64,000 nt of DNA, from positions 169,545 through 233,544 of the forward strand of contig LNKV01000043.1 of NCBI GenBank assembly GCA_001465935.1. Reading direction: 5' to 3'. The notes beneath the pieces are model-generated. The model had not been told where the DNA came from and made no database searches. It was given only the letters and a program-made list of their open reading frames with translations. Shown here piece after piece: positions 51,535 through 64,000 of this stretch. A program made the translations under genes and the position numbers. The stretch's first letter is position 1, and each line of letters begins with the position of its first letter. This DNA is from Clarireedia homoeocarpa (Eukaryota > Ascomycota > Leotiomycetes > Helotiales > Rutstroemiaceae).

Positions 51535-51885
51535 TTGAATCCAAAAAAAGGGAAGTCTGAACTAGTATCTCGAAGTCATCTTCTTATTAGAACCTCTCCA
51601 ACTTCTTCGATCGTCTCTCCCTTAACTCTCCTCTTATCACCTCTCCCCCATTCTACTCTCACCCTAGATCCCTCACTCAAGAAACCTAAACAATCGTCCC
51701 TCTCTTCCTCCTCGTCTGCCGGATCTCCGACATCCTCCTCCTCTTTCGATCAGTTAATACGAAATCTTCCTACTATATATACTCTATTAGGGAATAATTA
51801 TATAATCACTTCTACCGATTCTTTACAAACAGAGCTACAAAGGCTACAAACTGCCGATAGTACTCCTTCTAATATTATAGCCTAG
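51535..51885 (+). pseudogene. Ser/Pro-rich open stretch, possible retroelement gag relic
   Basis: An open frame without an ATG at its start. It is Ser/Thr/Pro-rich, ends at a TAG, and in-frame sequence continues past the stop with further stops as the base composition falls into the RIP block. It may be the least-mutated edge of a transposon gene. No domain was recognised. Confidence 0.35.
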
Positions 51886-54541
51886 CCAGGAGGCAACACT
51901 TACAACCCCTCAACCCCTATAGATTACCTAAGTAGAAGATAGCTTATACCAGACTCTAAGAGTATTAGATTATATAATAGGTTAATTCCGACCTCTAGAT
52001 AATTAATAAGACTAACATTTAAGTTCACGAAAGTCGGACTAAATATACTACCTTTTAAATTATTCTTTAAAAGTATCAAAATACTCTTAGAGAGTATCGC
52101 GATTGAACGTTTAGATTCTACTCTGTATATTCGAGCTATTATAGACTATCCCTTTAAAGCTACTAAAAAAGATATTGAAATTATAAGAAAATAGCTAATA
52201 GAAGAATTCCTAGTAAAAACTCTAACTATCCCGAAATATAATACCCTCTTGAAAATAGAATCCTTTGTTTAGAAGGTAGATAAGAACCTTCTCGAGTACT
52301 ACTAATAAACCTAAGTGTTTTTAAAAAAAGTATATATAAGAGATAAACTTTAAATTCTATTAGAAGGCCCGGTACTTACTTAATTAGAAGAATTTCTATT
52401 AATCTTAATAGTTAATATCTTTATTAAAGATATCCGCGATAATAGATTAAAATAAACTACTTTAAATAAAAGAGATATTATTTATAATTCACTTTATAAA
52501 TTATATAAGATCGTACTAGATATTTAATAATTACTAGAAGTAATTAACTAAGTTGAATAAAAATAAAAGAACCTTCTAGAGTTTATATAACTTAAAGAAC
52601 TAATCGAGAAATAGTATAGATATTTAGTAATTATAATATTAACTAATTTTAATATTAGTTAATTGATTTATATAATATTAAATAAAACTGATTATATCTC
52701 TTAAATATCTCAAACTATTCCTAAAAACTATTAACTTCTAACTCTTATCTATAGATCTATTTCTTAACTCGACTTAGATTGAAAACCTTTAAATAATTAA
52801 ATAGATAGTAAAAATCGTTTATAATTATAATATCTTTTTAACAACTCTTTATATTATAATCTATTAACTTCAAATTTATTATACTCGATTATTAATAGTT
52901 TATAAAAATATAATCTATTTAAAAGTCTATTATATATAACTTATAGAGAACTAAGATATATTCGTACTAAATATTTAAATTCTATTATCTCGTACTAGAA
53001 ATAAGTTTATTTAAAGTTAATTATCTTTTTATTTACTATTTTATTTAATATTTTATAAGTTAAAGATATTTATATTATAAGATCGAGCTACGAAAAGTTA
53101 GATATTTAAACTCGATAATTTTCCTTAGTTTATTTAATTACTTTGTCTTTCTTTAAGATAAATCTAACTACTAGTTTTAATAGTATTAGTTTAGTTAAAA
53201 ACCAAGTTATTAGAACTAGCTATAAAGACGAGGATAATATAATCGATTTAGAAGTTTTTATAATAGAATCCAAGAATACTAAAACTAGAAAAAAGCCTCG
53301 AATTAACGATCTTATTAATAATAAAGATTATAAAGATTAAAGACTTATTACGAGACCTACTTTAATAATAGTTAAGAAATTAAAAAAGTATAGATATATT
53401 AGTTTAAAGAGATTGTAAATAAATAAAACAAAGGCTTAATAAATTATATCGAATTTATTAAAAAGATTAAAGTTAATATTAATCTCTTAAAATTTATTTA
53501 GTATTCTTTAGATACTATTTATTAATTTAAATAACTTTTTACTAAAAAGACTAATAAGAAAAAGGTTTTTAAAATAAATTCCTTTTAACTAATATACTCG
53601 AATCTCGGAAAAGTCTAAATAAATAATATTTAAAAGTACTTTAACTTTTTCCTAATAATTGATATTAATTATAAAGCTTTCTAGATCTTAGTAATTATCT
53701 ATATTAAATAAAGTAATATTTTTAAAAAAGTCAGACTTTTAATAAATATTTTTTAAATAAATTAAAGATTAAATATTAATCTCTATTCTCTAGTATTAGT
53801 AGAAATCTTAAAAGTTAAGAAGATAATACTAGTTTCTTAAAGATAAGATATTAATTTTATTATAATTATTATAAATAAGAATTTAAACTTTTTAATTAAA
53901 TTTACTAAATTAGAATTATTAGTTTTAAAAGTCTAAAAAGTTATTTAGTATTTTATCTAGTTTAATTAGTTTAGTTTTATAAATTTATAATTATTATTAA
54001 ACTTTCTTTAATTATAAAATATTAATATAATTATTTATATTAAATAAAGTTTTATTTAAATCAGTAATTATAATAAAGAAGAATATTTTATTAAGATTTA
54101 AAACTTTAAATTTATTTTATCTAATTACTATAAATTACTATTATACTCTAGATATCTACTTCTAGTTTATACTAGAAAAATCCTTATTTAGCTCTCGGTA
54201 AAGTCTAATTATAATATTAATAGAAGTAATACCGATTCGAATAAAGAAAATATTAATTTAGAAACTATTATTAATAACTCTAACTTTATAATTTTAAAAA
54301 ACTAAACTATCTTGAATATAATATAAAAGTATTACTTATATTCTCTAACTTTATTTAATCTTAGTATATTATTAAAAAACTCTTTTTAATTATAAATACT
54401 TTTTAAAACTATATTTAGTAGATTACTATATAATATAAATCGATTCCTAATTATTAGTAGTTTTATTAAAATATTCTAAATAGAAAGTTTATAAATAGTT
54501 TATATTAAAAAAGATTATTATTAATATGATCGGCAAAGTTA

Positions 54542-54831
54542 TATCTTAAAAGTGATATTATATAAGGAAGTACGAGGATTATATATAATACCTAGAATCA
54601 TATATAAAGTATAGATTTAGTATTAATTATATAAATTGTCTTATTCTCTAATTATAAGATTGTATTACAATCTTTATACTTTTTATATAAAGGGTATTGA
54701 CTATCTACTTATAATCTCTAAAGTTGATTTTCTAGTTATATAAGTATTATATATTTATATCAGATATACTATATTTACTTTGAGTTCCGATCTATCTAGC
54801 TAAAGTTATTTTATAGCCGATTATCTATATA
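54542..54831. repeat. Left LTR of the RIP-degraded element
   Basis: Begins TATCTTAAAAGTGATATT and ends near GCCGATTATCTATATA. Pairs with 61067-61356 without indels. Confidence 0.7.
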
Positions 54832-57800
54832 CTAATAACTTTTTCTTTTTTGTCCGAATCAAGTTTTTATTAAATAACAAGCTTTTAGTATATAGGATTT
54901 TCAATTAAAAGTTTATATTTATTATACGATCTATAATAATTAATTAATTATCTAATAATAGTAATAATAATAATACTAATAGTAATACTAATATTAAACT
55001 ATTAAAATAAATATAAATAACTAGTTAAATCCCCTATTATACAATAGATTAAGATTACTAATTAGTTGTTTTTGTATATAAGCTCGTTCTATTTATATTT
55101 ACTAGTATCGCTGTTACTAACTTCGTTGTCGTTACTCCGAGAATACTACTTTTAAACTACTCTTTTCTTCTTATAAGTAGGTAGTAGCTTCGAGGGTATA
55201 TTTATAATAATCTATAATAAATAGTTTTAGCTTTATTAGAATAGAATATAACTTTTATATAAGATTGTATTTAAGATATATAGCTTTTAACGATATATTC
55301 TTTATATATAAATATTATACTTATTTAAAGTAGAGGCACTTTTATCTCTAGTAGTTATAATAAATATTATAAGTAAGACTTTATATCTTTCCCGACTTAT
55401 ATCCGACTTACTAGATATTAGAACAATGTTTATAATAATTATAAGTAGCGAGATTATAATATTTATTACTATATTATTATCGAGGTTCTATCTGATAGCT
55501 CGTTAGACGATCTTGATAATAATATTAATAATAAATATAATAAGAGCGATTTGGACAAGGCTCCGGTCAAATCTGAGTTAGTAGATAAAGTGATTACTAG
55601 TTTAGTAATCTTTATAATTAGTACTTTTTACAAGAATCCTATTATCCTCTAAAGTATATATAAAGTTTTCTTTTTATTTATAAATATAATTCCTTTAACT
55701 TACTATAAGTTCGTATATAGTTACTAAATAGTACTTGAGTTTAACTTTAATCTTTATATAATACTTGAGATAAATAGTAGGTTCCTATTTTATAAAACTA
55801 AGAGACTTTCTAATTTCTATTAATTCTTATTATATATAAAGTATATTTCTTATCTATCTAACAAACTTAGTAAATAATTATAATAAAAATAATATAAAGA
55901 AAATTCAAATAACTATATTATACTCTTCAATTTATACTTTAGGAAAACTAAATAAAAAACTTAAATAAATAAAATTCTCCTTTCTAATACTATTTTTTAT
56001 TATTATATAACTTACTCTTTTACTTAGATAATAAGTTTATTTATATCGATTATTATTTTTAATATCTTATTTACTATCCCTTTAATTATTATATTAGTAA
56101 AGTTGTCGTTACTTTTAATCTATCGGATTTCTATTAGCTCTCTTCTTTTATATAACTAATATAAAGTTATAATATCAATTATTAATTATTTCTTTTTTAT
56201 TATCTCAAGTTTCATAAAATAGTTATATAGAGAGTATAAGTTTATATAAATAATAGTCGGTAGTATTAGAAGTCCTAGTTACTTAATAATTATTTAAATT
56301 GTATAGCTGATTATAATTACTAAATCGATATTAGTAATTATTCTATAGATCTCAGATACTAGTATATTCTAAGTTATATATTTATTCTTTATACTACTCT
56401 AGTAAATCAAGTTACCTTTTATTTTAAATATATTATTTGAACCTTTATATAGATACTTGTTTACTAGAAAGATCTTATATTTAAACTACAAACTAAGATC
56501 TTTATTATTAGTAAACAATCTATTTATAAATACGAAAAATTTTATTATCTATAATTCCAGAAAGATATAATATATTCTTTTATTTAAATTCTCGATTTAC
56601 TATTTCAGTTATTTATTTAGAGTTTTAATCTTGTTATATAAGAGTTTTTAATATTATACTATAACTAATAAATCGAAGTTTACTTCTAACTAGTAGATAC
56701 TCGAGAGATATACTCCTCGAGTATATTATTCGCGATATTCAACTAAACGATTTTCAGATTTAAAGTTTATAAACTTGATTTTTTACTTTTATCTGTTTTA
56801 TATAAGGCTAAGATTCTTATTCTCAATTTATAATTTATATTTATTAAAGATTAAAGATATCTTATATAAAAATTTCTTAATTAGCTTTATTTAGAAATTT
56901 ACTTATTTTAGTTCTCTTTCTTCTTTCTATTTAAACTTCTTGTTTTTTAGAATTAGAGTATTATTTATTTATATTACTATTATTATAAATACTTCAAGGT
57001 CTTTAGAGATTAGAAGATAAAGGTTATACAAAGAGGGTTTTATATTTAATTTATCTTTATAGTAGTTATAATATATAATTTATTAATATATTCCTAATTC
57101 TAGTATTCTATATAAAAGTTTATAAACGATTATAATTATATTAGAAAGATAGTTCGTTTAAATCTTTTTAGGTAATTATATTAGAATTAGTCGGTTTAAA
57201 AATAATACTAACTATATATATATTTAAGTAATATCTCGAGAGATTAGTTCGATTCCTTTTATATAAAACGAAAAAACTAGTATTAAGATAATTCTCTAGC
57301 TTATATATTAAATAGTTAGTAATTATATTAAGATATTTTCTTTTCTAGTATTATTATATATTTATATTACTAACTTTAACTTCTTATATAAAACCGTTAT
57401 TATCTTATCTTTAACTTTATTAACGAGCCGAGAGTTGAAGATTTATCTAGTATAAATTACCGAGTTATATTTAATAAATTCGAAGACTTTTTATATAATC
57501 AAGTTATTAATTTCCTTTTACTATACTATTTGAAATAGAGGTTCTTTAGCTATAATTATACTTTATATATAAAGTTTAATTAAAAGTTCTAAGTTATCTT
57601 ATTCTTTTTTAATAATAAATATCTCTACTTTCTTAAATAAGATAATAACTTAGAGAATCAATTATTTTATTAAATATATCTACTTCGTTTTTATCTTTTC
57701 TTTTAAGTTTAATTCTAATTAATCTTTTATATAAACCTCTATCTTTTTAATTTCTTTAAAAAAGAATAGTTTTATAACTATTATATAAAAACTAGTTAGA

Positions 57801-60800
57801 TTTAAAAGGAATTCAATAATATAAATTTCTTTATTAGTTACTAGAAACTTAAAGAAGCTAGTCTAACTTTTTTTTTCTTATTAGACTTTTATATTTGATT
57901 ATAATAAGAGGTCAAGTACCTCTATTATCCGAAAACTATTTTTTATATTTAAAGCTTCTTTAACTTAGTACTAAGTATTGATTTTTCTAATTTTCGTTAT
58001 TATAGTCTAAACTACTTAGACTTATATAATTATTAACTAGAATAAAGTTGATATTTAATTTATTCTCGAGTATATTCTAAAAACAAAGAGAGTTAGTATA
58101 AAACTATTTAACCTAACTATATCGTTTATTACTTTTATAGTTATTTATAAAATAATCTCTTTAAAAATATTTTCTTCTTTTATTTTATCCTTAATAATCT
58201 TATATAAATATTTAAGAGGTTAATAATATTTCTTTACTTTATTAATACTATTATATACTTTTACTAGTACTTCTTTTATCTTACTTACTATTATATATAT
58301 ATTCTATTTAAACTTTTAGGATATAAATATTATACTTATATTATATATAATATAATCTAATAGACCTAAGTAAATATCAATCTAATATATTTAAAGAGTA
58401 TCCTATATTATATAAATACTGATATCTTTTAGAAACCGAGTTATATTAAATATAATAGCTTTGTTTATAATATATAGAACTAAGGATTTATCTAGATATA
58501 TAATATTAATAATAATCGAGTAATTAAATTCGATTTTATTCTTGATTATAAACTAGAATTGTTTGAGCGACTTTATATTTAATTGATAGTAATTATAGAA
58601 TTTATTTAAGTATTCGATTGTATAATAATTAATATTATTATATTCTACTTTCTTTAGTAGTTATACTAGTTTTCATATAGACAAATATCTAAATTAGTAA
58701 TATAATTATTTAAACTTAACTTTAGTAAAGTAAATTTAAATAATTATATCTGATTATTATAAAAGTATTTATAGATATCTCTATTTATATATAATAAATA
58801 TAATATTCTTTCTTTAAATAAGAACGTTCTTTAAATTATTAAATTATATATTTATTTTATCTATATCCTAAATACAATAAAGAAATAAAGTATTTATAAT
58901 TATAATATAGAAAGTAATTAGATTAACTAGTATTTATATAATAATTATTTTTTTTACTTTTACTATTTCTTTATTAAAACGGATTATATAATTGTTACTC
59001 TTTATATAAACTAAAGTAATAGATAGGTTTTATTACTATAATACTTAAAATTATATTTTACTAATAGTTGATATATTTATAATCTTGTTATTAAGTATAA
59101 TCCCTTGAAATTATATTAATAAATATTGTTTTTTAAATATAAATACTTTGTTATATAATACTTTCTATTTTCTAAGATTATAATAAGTAATATTATATAT
59201 TATATTAAGGTTATTAAGAGTTTAAATAACTTAATTATTATTAATTACTTCTATTTCTATAAGAAATTAGTTAGATAAAAGTTCTCGTTCTTTTATATTA
59301 TCCGAATCTTTATTATTTTCTTACTTCTTTTTTTATAGAAACTATTCTATTTCCTTATCTTCTTTTTCTTCTTCTTATAAATACTAATAGCTAATATAGT
59401 TATATATTTTAATTCTCTTTATATAAGAGTATATTCTAATAAAGTAGTTAGTCTATTTATAAATATAATATTTTATATTCTTCTAGTTCCTACTTTCTAT
59501 ATAAGAGTTTAGAGACTAGTTCTTGTTTTCTATATAAAGGTTTAAAAACTATCTTCTTTTTAGAAATCTTATTATTATTTGATTATTTGTTTATATATAA
59601 TTAAATCTACTTTGATATTTTCGGTCGATCTAATATTACTTATTAAAATATTATATTTATATTATATACTCTCTTATATATATTATTATTCTGATTATAG
59701 ATCTCAGATCCGAATAAATAGACTCGAATATATAAGTCGGTTTATATAATATAAGATTATATTCCGGAATACCTTAATAAATATTAAAGACTTAATTATA
59801 TAAAAAGAATTTATTTTAATATTCAGTTAAGAGACTTTTCTATAATATATAAAAGTAGTCGAAAAGTATCTCTAAATATTCTAGCTCGGATTTAATAAAG
59901 TTCTTTTTTTATATAAAGGAGTATATAGTCTCTTTCTATTCGAATAAATAGAATTATTTATTCTTTTCTATTTCAAAGTATTCTCTAACTATAATAACTA
60001 TTATATAGAAGTTGTATAAATATCTAAAGATCTTATTATAATAAAAGTCTAGTATATAGTTATAAAATAATATAGAAAAACTAAGATAAAAGTAATCTAT
60101 TAATAAATTAACTTTTATATAACAGTTGTAGAAGATATATAATTTGTTTTTTAAAATATTATATATTTTACTATTATACTTATACTCTTTATTTAAAAGA
60201 ATCTTTATTAAGTTATTAAAGAGTTTAAAGATATTACTTCTTTTATATATAGTTAATAATAAAACAATTTTAATTAAGTGAGATATCGATATAAAGTATA
60301 TAAAACAATTATCTAGTATTTTATTTAGAGCCGGGGTCACTTATTTCTACTAAGATACTAAAGTTGTAAACGAAGTTATAGATTAAATAGAAAGAATTAT
60401 AAAGAGAATAAATATAACTAGAGAAGTTATTATCAAAGAAGTAATAAAAAGTATAAGAGAAAGTAAGTTGATATTTCTTTATATAAACTAAGAGTTAATC
60501 GAACCTATTATATAAAAATACTTTTCAATATCTTTAATCTTTTATTCTAGATATTCCTTGATATTAATAAGTTTATTAAAAACTTGTATATATATATAAT
60601 TATCAAATTTAGAAATCCAAACTCCGTTTAATATAAAATAAATATAGAGTTTATAAAGAAGGTTCGAGATAATAAACTTAAATAGTTCTTTATTCTAATC
60701 TTCGAAGTTATTATAAAAAGTAGTTTATAGTATATAGTCGCGATCTTAGTCTACTTTACTTTATACAATCTAGATAGTGATCCGAGTAAAAATCTATTTA

Positions 60801-61066
60801 ACTATATATTATTCTAAGTTATTTAAGTCGAAGTCCTAATTTATTAAAGTTAGAATAATCTTTTTATATTTTATAAACTCCTTAAAGTCGATTATATTAT
60901 TAGAGTTCGAGGTTTGTATAAGGGATTAAGAAGAAGTTAATAAATTGAAGATAAGTAAAATAGAGTATATATAATAGAAAGAATAAAGTTATAAAAATAT
61001 AATTTAACTTTACTAATCTATAATTAATCTAACTACTAATTAATATTAATATAACTAATAAAGTCG

Positions 61067-61356
61067 TATCTTAAAAATAATATTATATAGAGAAGTACGA
61101 GAGTTATATATAATACCCGGAATTATATATAAAATATAGATTTAATATTAATTATATAAATCGTTTTATTCTCTAATTACAAGATCGTATTACAATCTTT
61201 ATACTTTTTATATAAAGGATATTAACTATCTATTTATAATCTCTAAAGTTGATTTTCTAGTTATATAGATATTATATATTTATATCGAATATACTGTATT
61301 TACTCTAGGTTCCGGCCTACCTAGCCGGAGCTATTTTGTAGCCGATTATCTATATA
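61067..61356. repeat. Right LTR of the RIP-degraded element
   Basis: Begins TATCTTAAAAATAATATT and ends GCCGATTATCTATATA. It keeps more C/G near its end (CCGGCCTACCTAGCCGGAGC) than the left copy. Confidence 0.7.
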
Positions 61357-63746
61357 ATTATAATATTTAATATTTATTAGAATAATCTTAAGAGAGATTT
61401 AATATAACTTCGATTATAATAAAGTTTATAAATAAGATTATAATAGATTAAAATCTATATCTCTAAAAATAAGTTTTAAATTAATTTATTAAAAATCTTA
61501 TTTTAATTTAAATAACTAATTTACTTAATTATTATTTTTATATATATCTAATAGATATCTTCTAAGTTTATTAAAGGATATAGAAAAATTCCCTATCTAG
61601 AAGAGAGTTATTAGATTACTATTATCTATAGAATTATAAAAAGTAATTAATAAATAGTTTAATATTTTAAAGATATTTATTAAGAACTTTATTTTTAATA
61701 AATAAAAGCTCGATAAAGTTAAATATTTATTCTATATTTATAAGAAGTTAAATATAATAGAACTAAAATATATTCTTCTAATCGATTTATATAAATACTA
61801 AATAAAGTTATATCTAAATATAAAATTATATATAATTAAAATTTAACGATATTAGTTTTTTAAAAAAGAGTTTTAATTAAATAAGATTATATAAAAAAGA
61901 TTAAATTATAGAATATATAAAAAGATCTTTATAATTAATAACGAATTTTTAGATTAGAATATTATTATAATATTAATTAATAAATAAAAGAAGAAAGACT
62001 TTTATTATATTACTTTTAACTATAGATATATATAAGAAAACCTTTCTAATTATTATCTCGAACTTATATTTAAAGTTTATAATTATCTCTTAAATCTTTA
62101 TTATATTATATATTATTAATTAGACTTTAAATATATTTACTAGAATATTGAAATCTATCTTTTTTATAAATATTTATTTACTTTTACTATCTTCGGAATT
62201 ATATAAATCTAATTTACTTAAATATCTTAAAGAGTTTATATAATAAAGTTCTTATTTACTAAGTTTATATATTTAATTCTAAGAAAGATACTTTTTAATA
62301 ATCAAGATTATAATATTAAAGAATTATTACTTATTAATATTAGTAATTCCTAACTCTCTTAAATTTATTTCTATATAAATAATATATTTTCTAGAAATAT
62401 AAATTATAAATCTATTTATAATCTTTTAAAAAAAGACTTATTACTTTATATCTTTTAATCTTAGTTAAAATTATTTTTTAGTAAACTAAGATTATTCTAG
62501 AATTCTATTATAACTTTAAAGATATAATATAATATAAATAGTATTATTAAAGTTATATATAACTATTTAAAGAAGTTAAGAAACTAGTTTATATCTAAAA
62601 ACTAAATTAGTATAAGAATATTCTTAAATATTATAAATATTATAAGATATTAAATTAAAAATTATAATAAAATATAATATTTATTAGCTCGACTTATTAA
62701 AAAAATAAACTAGAGATAATCTATTATTAAATAACTATTATTTAATTTATTTCGAGAAAAGAGTTTTTAAATAATTAAGATATTCGGTTAAAAGTTCTTT
62801 AATCTAATTAAAATATATATAGATACTTTTTTATTTATAAGAGAATATATAATAACCTAACTATAAGAAAATACCGAAGTCTCGATTTTTTATAATATTA
62901 TTACTTTTTTGAAAACAAAGTGAAATTATAATATTTATAAATAGAAGTTATTTATAATAGTTATTTTCACTCGAAAGTATAATTATATATTTAAAGGTTT
63001 TTATATAACTATTATCTTTATTAATTACTATCTTTTTATATTTTTCCTCGAGTTCTTATAATTAGAAGAGATCTATTTTTATTAAACTATTAATTTAAAA
63101 ATATTAAATATTAAGATCGAATATATTTTTAGTTCTTATAATAAAATTACTAATACTCTATTTTATATTATCTTTATTTATCTAGATTATAAAACTACTT
63201 TTAAATTAATAGAAATCGGTATTATTAATTTTAATAATAGATAATCTAAATAAATTTAAAAAGATAAAAAAGAGAGATATAAAGAACTTTTTAGAATTAT
63301 AAGTTAAAATATTTAAGATAAGTTAAAGATTATAAATTAGAAACGATTATTATTAAGAATCTATAATTCTATTAATCTTATTAAATTTATAAAAGTAGAT
63401 TATTATTATTTAATTTAAAGTTAAATAAATATTAAGATCTAATATAATATTATCGGAAACTTTAAATTAATAGTTTTTACTAAGTTTAAAAAATTATTAT
63501 AATATTTAAAAGTTGTTTTTTTTATTTTTAAAGAGGTTATCTTTTTTAAACTTACTAGAGTTTAAATAATAATATTCTTTAAAAAAGCGGAGAAATATAA
63601 GAAGGAATTTAATACTTTGTTTTATTAATAAAATAGTTTATAGTATAAATATATTATTTAATTAGAGGTTTCTAGAGTCTTAAAAAAAAAGTATAATAAA
63701 GAAAAGTATTTTCTTATCAACTTTATATTTAGAAGATTATAAAGAG

Positions 63747-64000
63747 TGTGATGATTCCGACCGAATTATCACGATGCTACATAAGGACATGACCTCCCTG
63801 GGGGTGAGTCAGACATCAAGCATGCATTAGCATGCATTAGCATACATGTGATTAAGCACATGACCTCTTCCTGTATATAAGCCTTCGGATCCTTATGATC
63901 CTCTTAGCTCTTTAGTTGTTAATTCTAAGGTCATTCAGTGTCTTTACTGGCAGTCTCGTCACATTATTAACAACTCAACTTATCCCTTCGGCCGCGTTGA
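63747..64000. repeat. LTR-like sequence of normal base composition (partial)
   Basis: Starts TGTGATGATTCC at the exact edge of the RIP block. It contains a near-perfect 25-bp palindrome (63748-63772), repeated GCATGCATTA units, an AP-1/Gcn4-type TGAGTCA (63805-63811) and a TATATAA box (63874-63880). This promoter-like layout fits the U3/R part of an LTR. A TG...CA end could be at about 63972 (TTATTAACA), but the window ends too soon to confirm. Confidence 0.5.

Larger units (their letters stand above)
54542..61356. mobile_element. RIP-degraded LTR retrotransposon
   Basis: Two ~290-bp direct repeats, 54542-54831 and 61067-61356, align without indels at a constant offset of 6525 bp. They differ mostly by C/T and G/A changes. 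They fit the two LTRs of a ~6.8-kb retrotransposon whose interior is RIP-mutated beyond recognition. Orientation is unresolved. The open stretch 60340-59954 starting MTPALNKILD could be a gag start if the element runs on the minus strand. Confidence 0.7.
51890..63746. other. RIP-type AT-rich block
   Basis: About 11.9 kb of extremely AT-rich, TpA-rich sequence with almost no CpA or TpG, stops in all frames and no surviving gene. The right edge is sharp: at 63747 normal composition returns within a few bases. The left edge is graded over a few hundred bases. This is the signature of repeat-induced point mutation on transposons. Two small open frames inside (53143-53340 and 59954-60340) are Lys/Asn/Ile-rich and are best read as relics or chance. 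Confidence 0.9.

Noticed and set aside
53143..53340. 65-codon open frame inside the AT-rich block
   Set aside because: Lys/Asn/Ile-rich composition matches the RIP background. No domain, and stops surround it. At most a transposon relic.
59954..60340. 128-codon minus-strand open frame
   Set aside because: Ile/Tyr/Asn/Leu-dominated, as expected from RIP-mutated sequence. Mentioned only as a possible gag relic of the LTR element.
63811..63850. GCATGCATTA direct repeats, considered as a CRISPR-like array
   Set aside because: Units are ~10 bp without spacers and the genome is eukaryotic. It is a short tandem repeat inside an LTR-like sequence.

Overview
The window looks like the nuclear genome of a filamentous ascomycete (Pezizomycotina). 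The genes have many short introns (45-83 nt, GT...AG, often with a CTRAC-like branch site). There are fungal family markers: a Zn2Cys6 regulator, multimodular NRPS, fungal P450s and a NACHT-WD40 NLR. A ~12 kb block is so C/G-depleted that it looks like repeat-induced point mutation (RIP). I cannot name the species. All gene models below were assembled by eye; exon sums were checked to be divisible by three.

Layout. 1-2.2 kb: 5' part of a copper-type P1B ATPase running off the left edge. 2.2-4.0 kb: repeat-rich spacer with a 170-bp tandem array. 4.0-30.1 kb: a secondary-metabolite gene cluster. In order it holds a 2,2-dialkylglycine-decarboxylase-like PLP enzyme, a 5'-truncated M20 peptidase, a phenol-hydroxylase-type FAD monooxygenase, a stand-alone adenylation-thiolation (A-T) protein, a POT/PTR2 transporter, a P450 stump, a Zn2Cys6/AflR-type regulator, a fructosyl-amino-acid-oxidase-like (FAOX) flavoenzyme, an EasF/EgtD-type N-methyltransferase and a 2124-residue NRPS. 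Copies of a MITE-like repeat lie between the genes. 30.5-38.7 kb: NmrA-like, NTF2-like, DUF1772-like, P450 and salicylate-hydroxylase-like FMO genes, all intact. 39.6-41.1 kb: a Tc1/mariner-type element with perfect TIRs and six in-frame amber stops. 43.2-49.8 kb: a 2142-residue NLR with an unusual fused N-terminus. 51.9-63.7 kb: RIP block containing an LTR pair. 63.75-64.0 kb: the start of an unmutated LTR-like sequence.

How the cluster may work (inference). The trio of phenol hydroxylase, N-methyltransferase and FAOX-like oxidase is the tailoring set I know from the fumisoquin (fsq) isoquinoline alkaloid pathway. There, N-methylation and flavin oxidation of the N-methyl group close the isoquinoline ring. 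Here the fsq NRPS-like synthetase is absent. In its place are a split assembly line and a separate PLP enzyme. The large NRPS has a first module whose adenylation domain is degenerate and has lost its C-terminal part and carrier domain. An intact A-T protein encoded nearby could supply the missing carrier in trans. A related palindrome (TCGG-N1-4-CCGA) occurs in at least four cluster promoters, which suggests a shared regulator.

The second notable locus is the NLR. A DUF2278 (YukJ-like) domain and a C2H2 cluster are fused in one open frame ahead of a normally N-terminal STAND domain, NACHT and near-identical WD40 repeats. It also carries an in-frame 453-bp internal tandem duplication.
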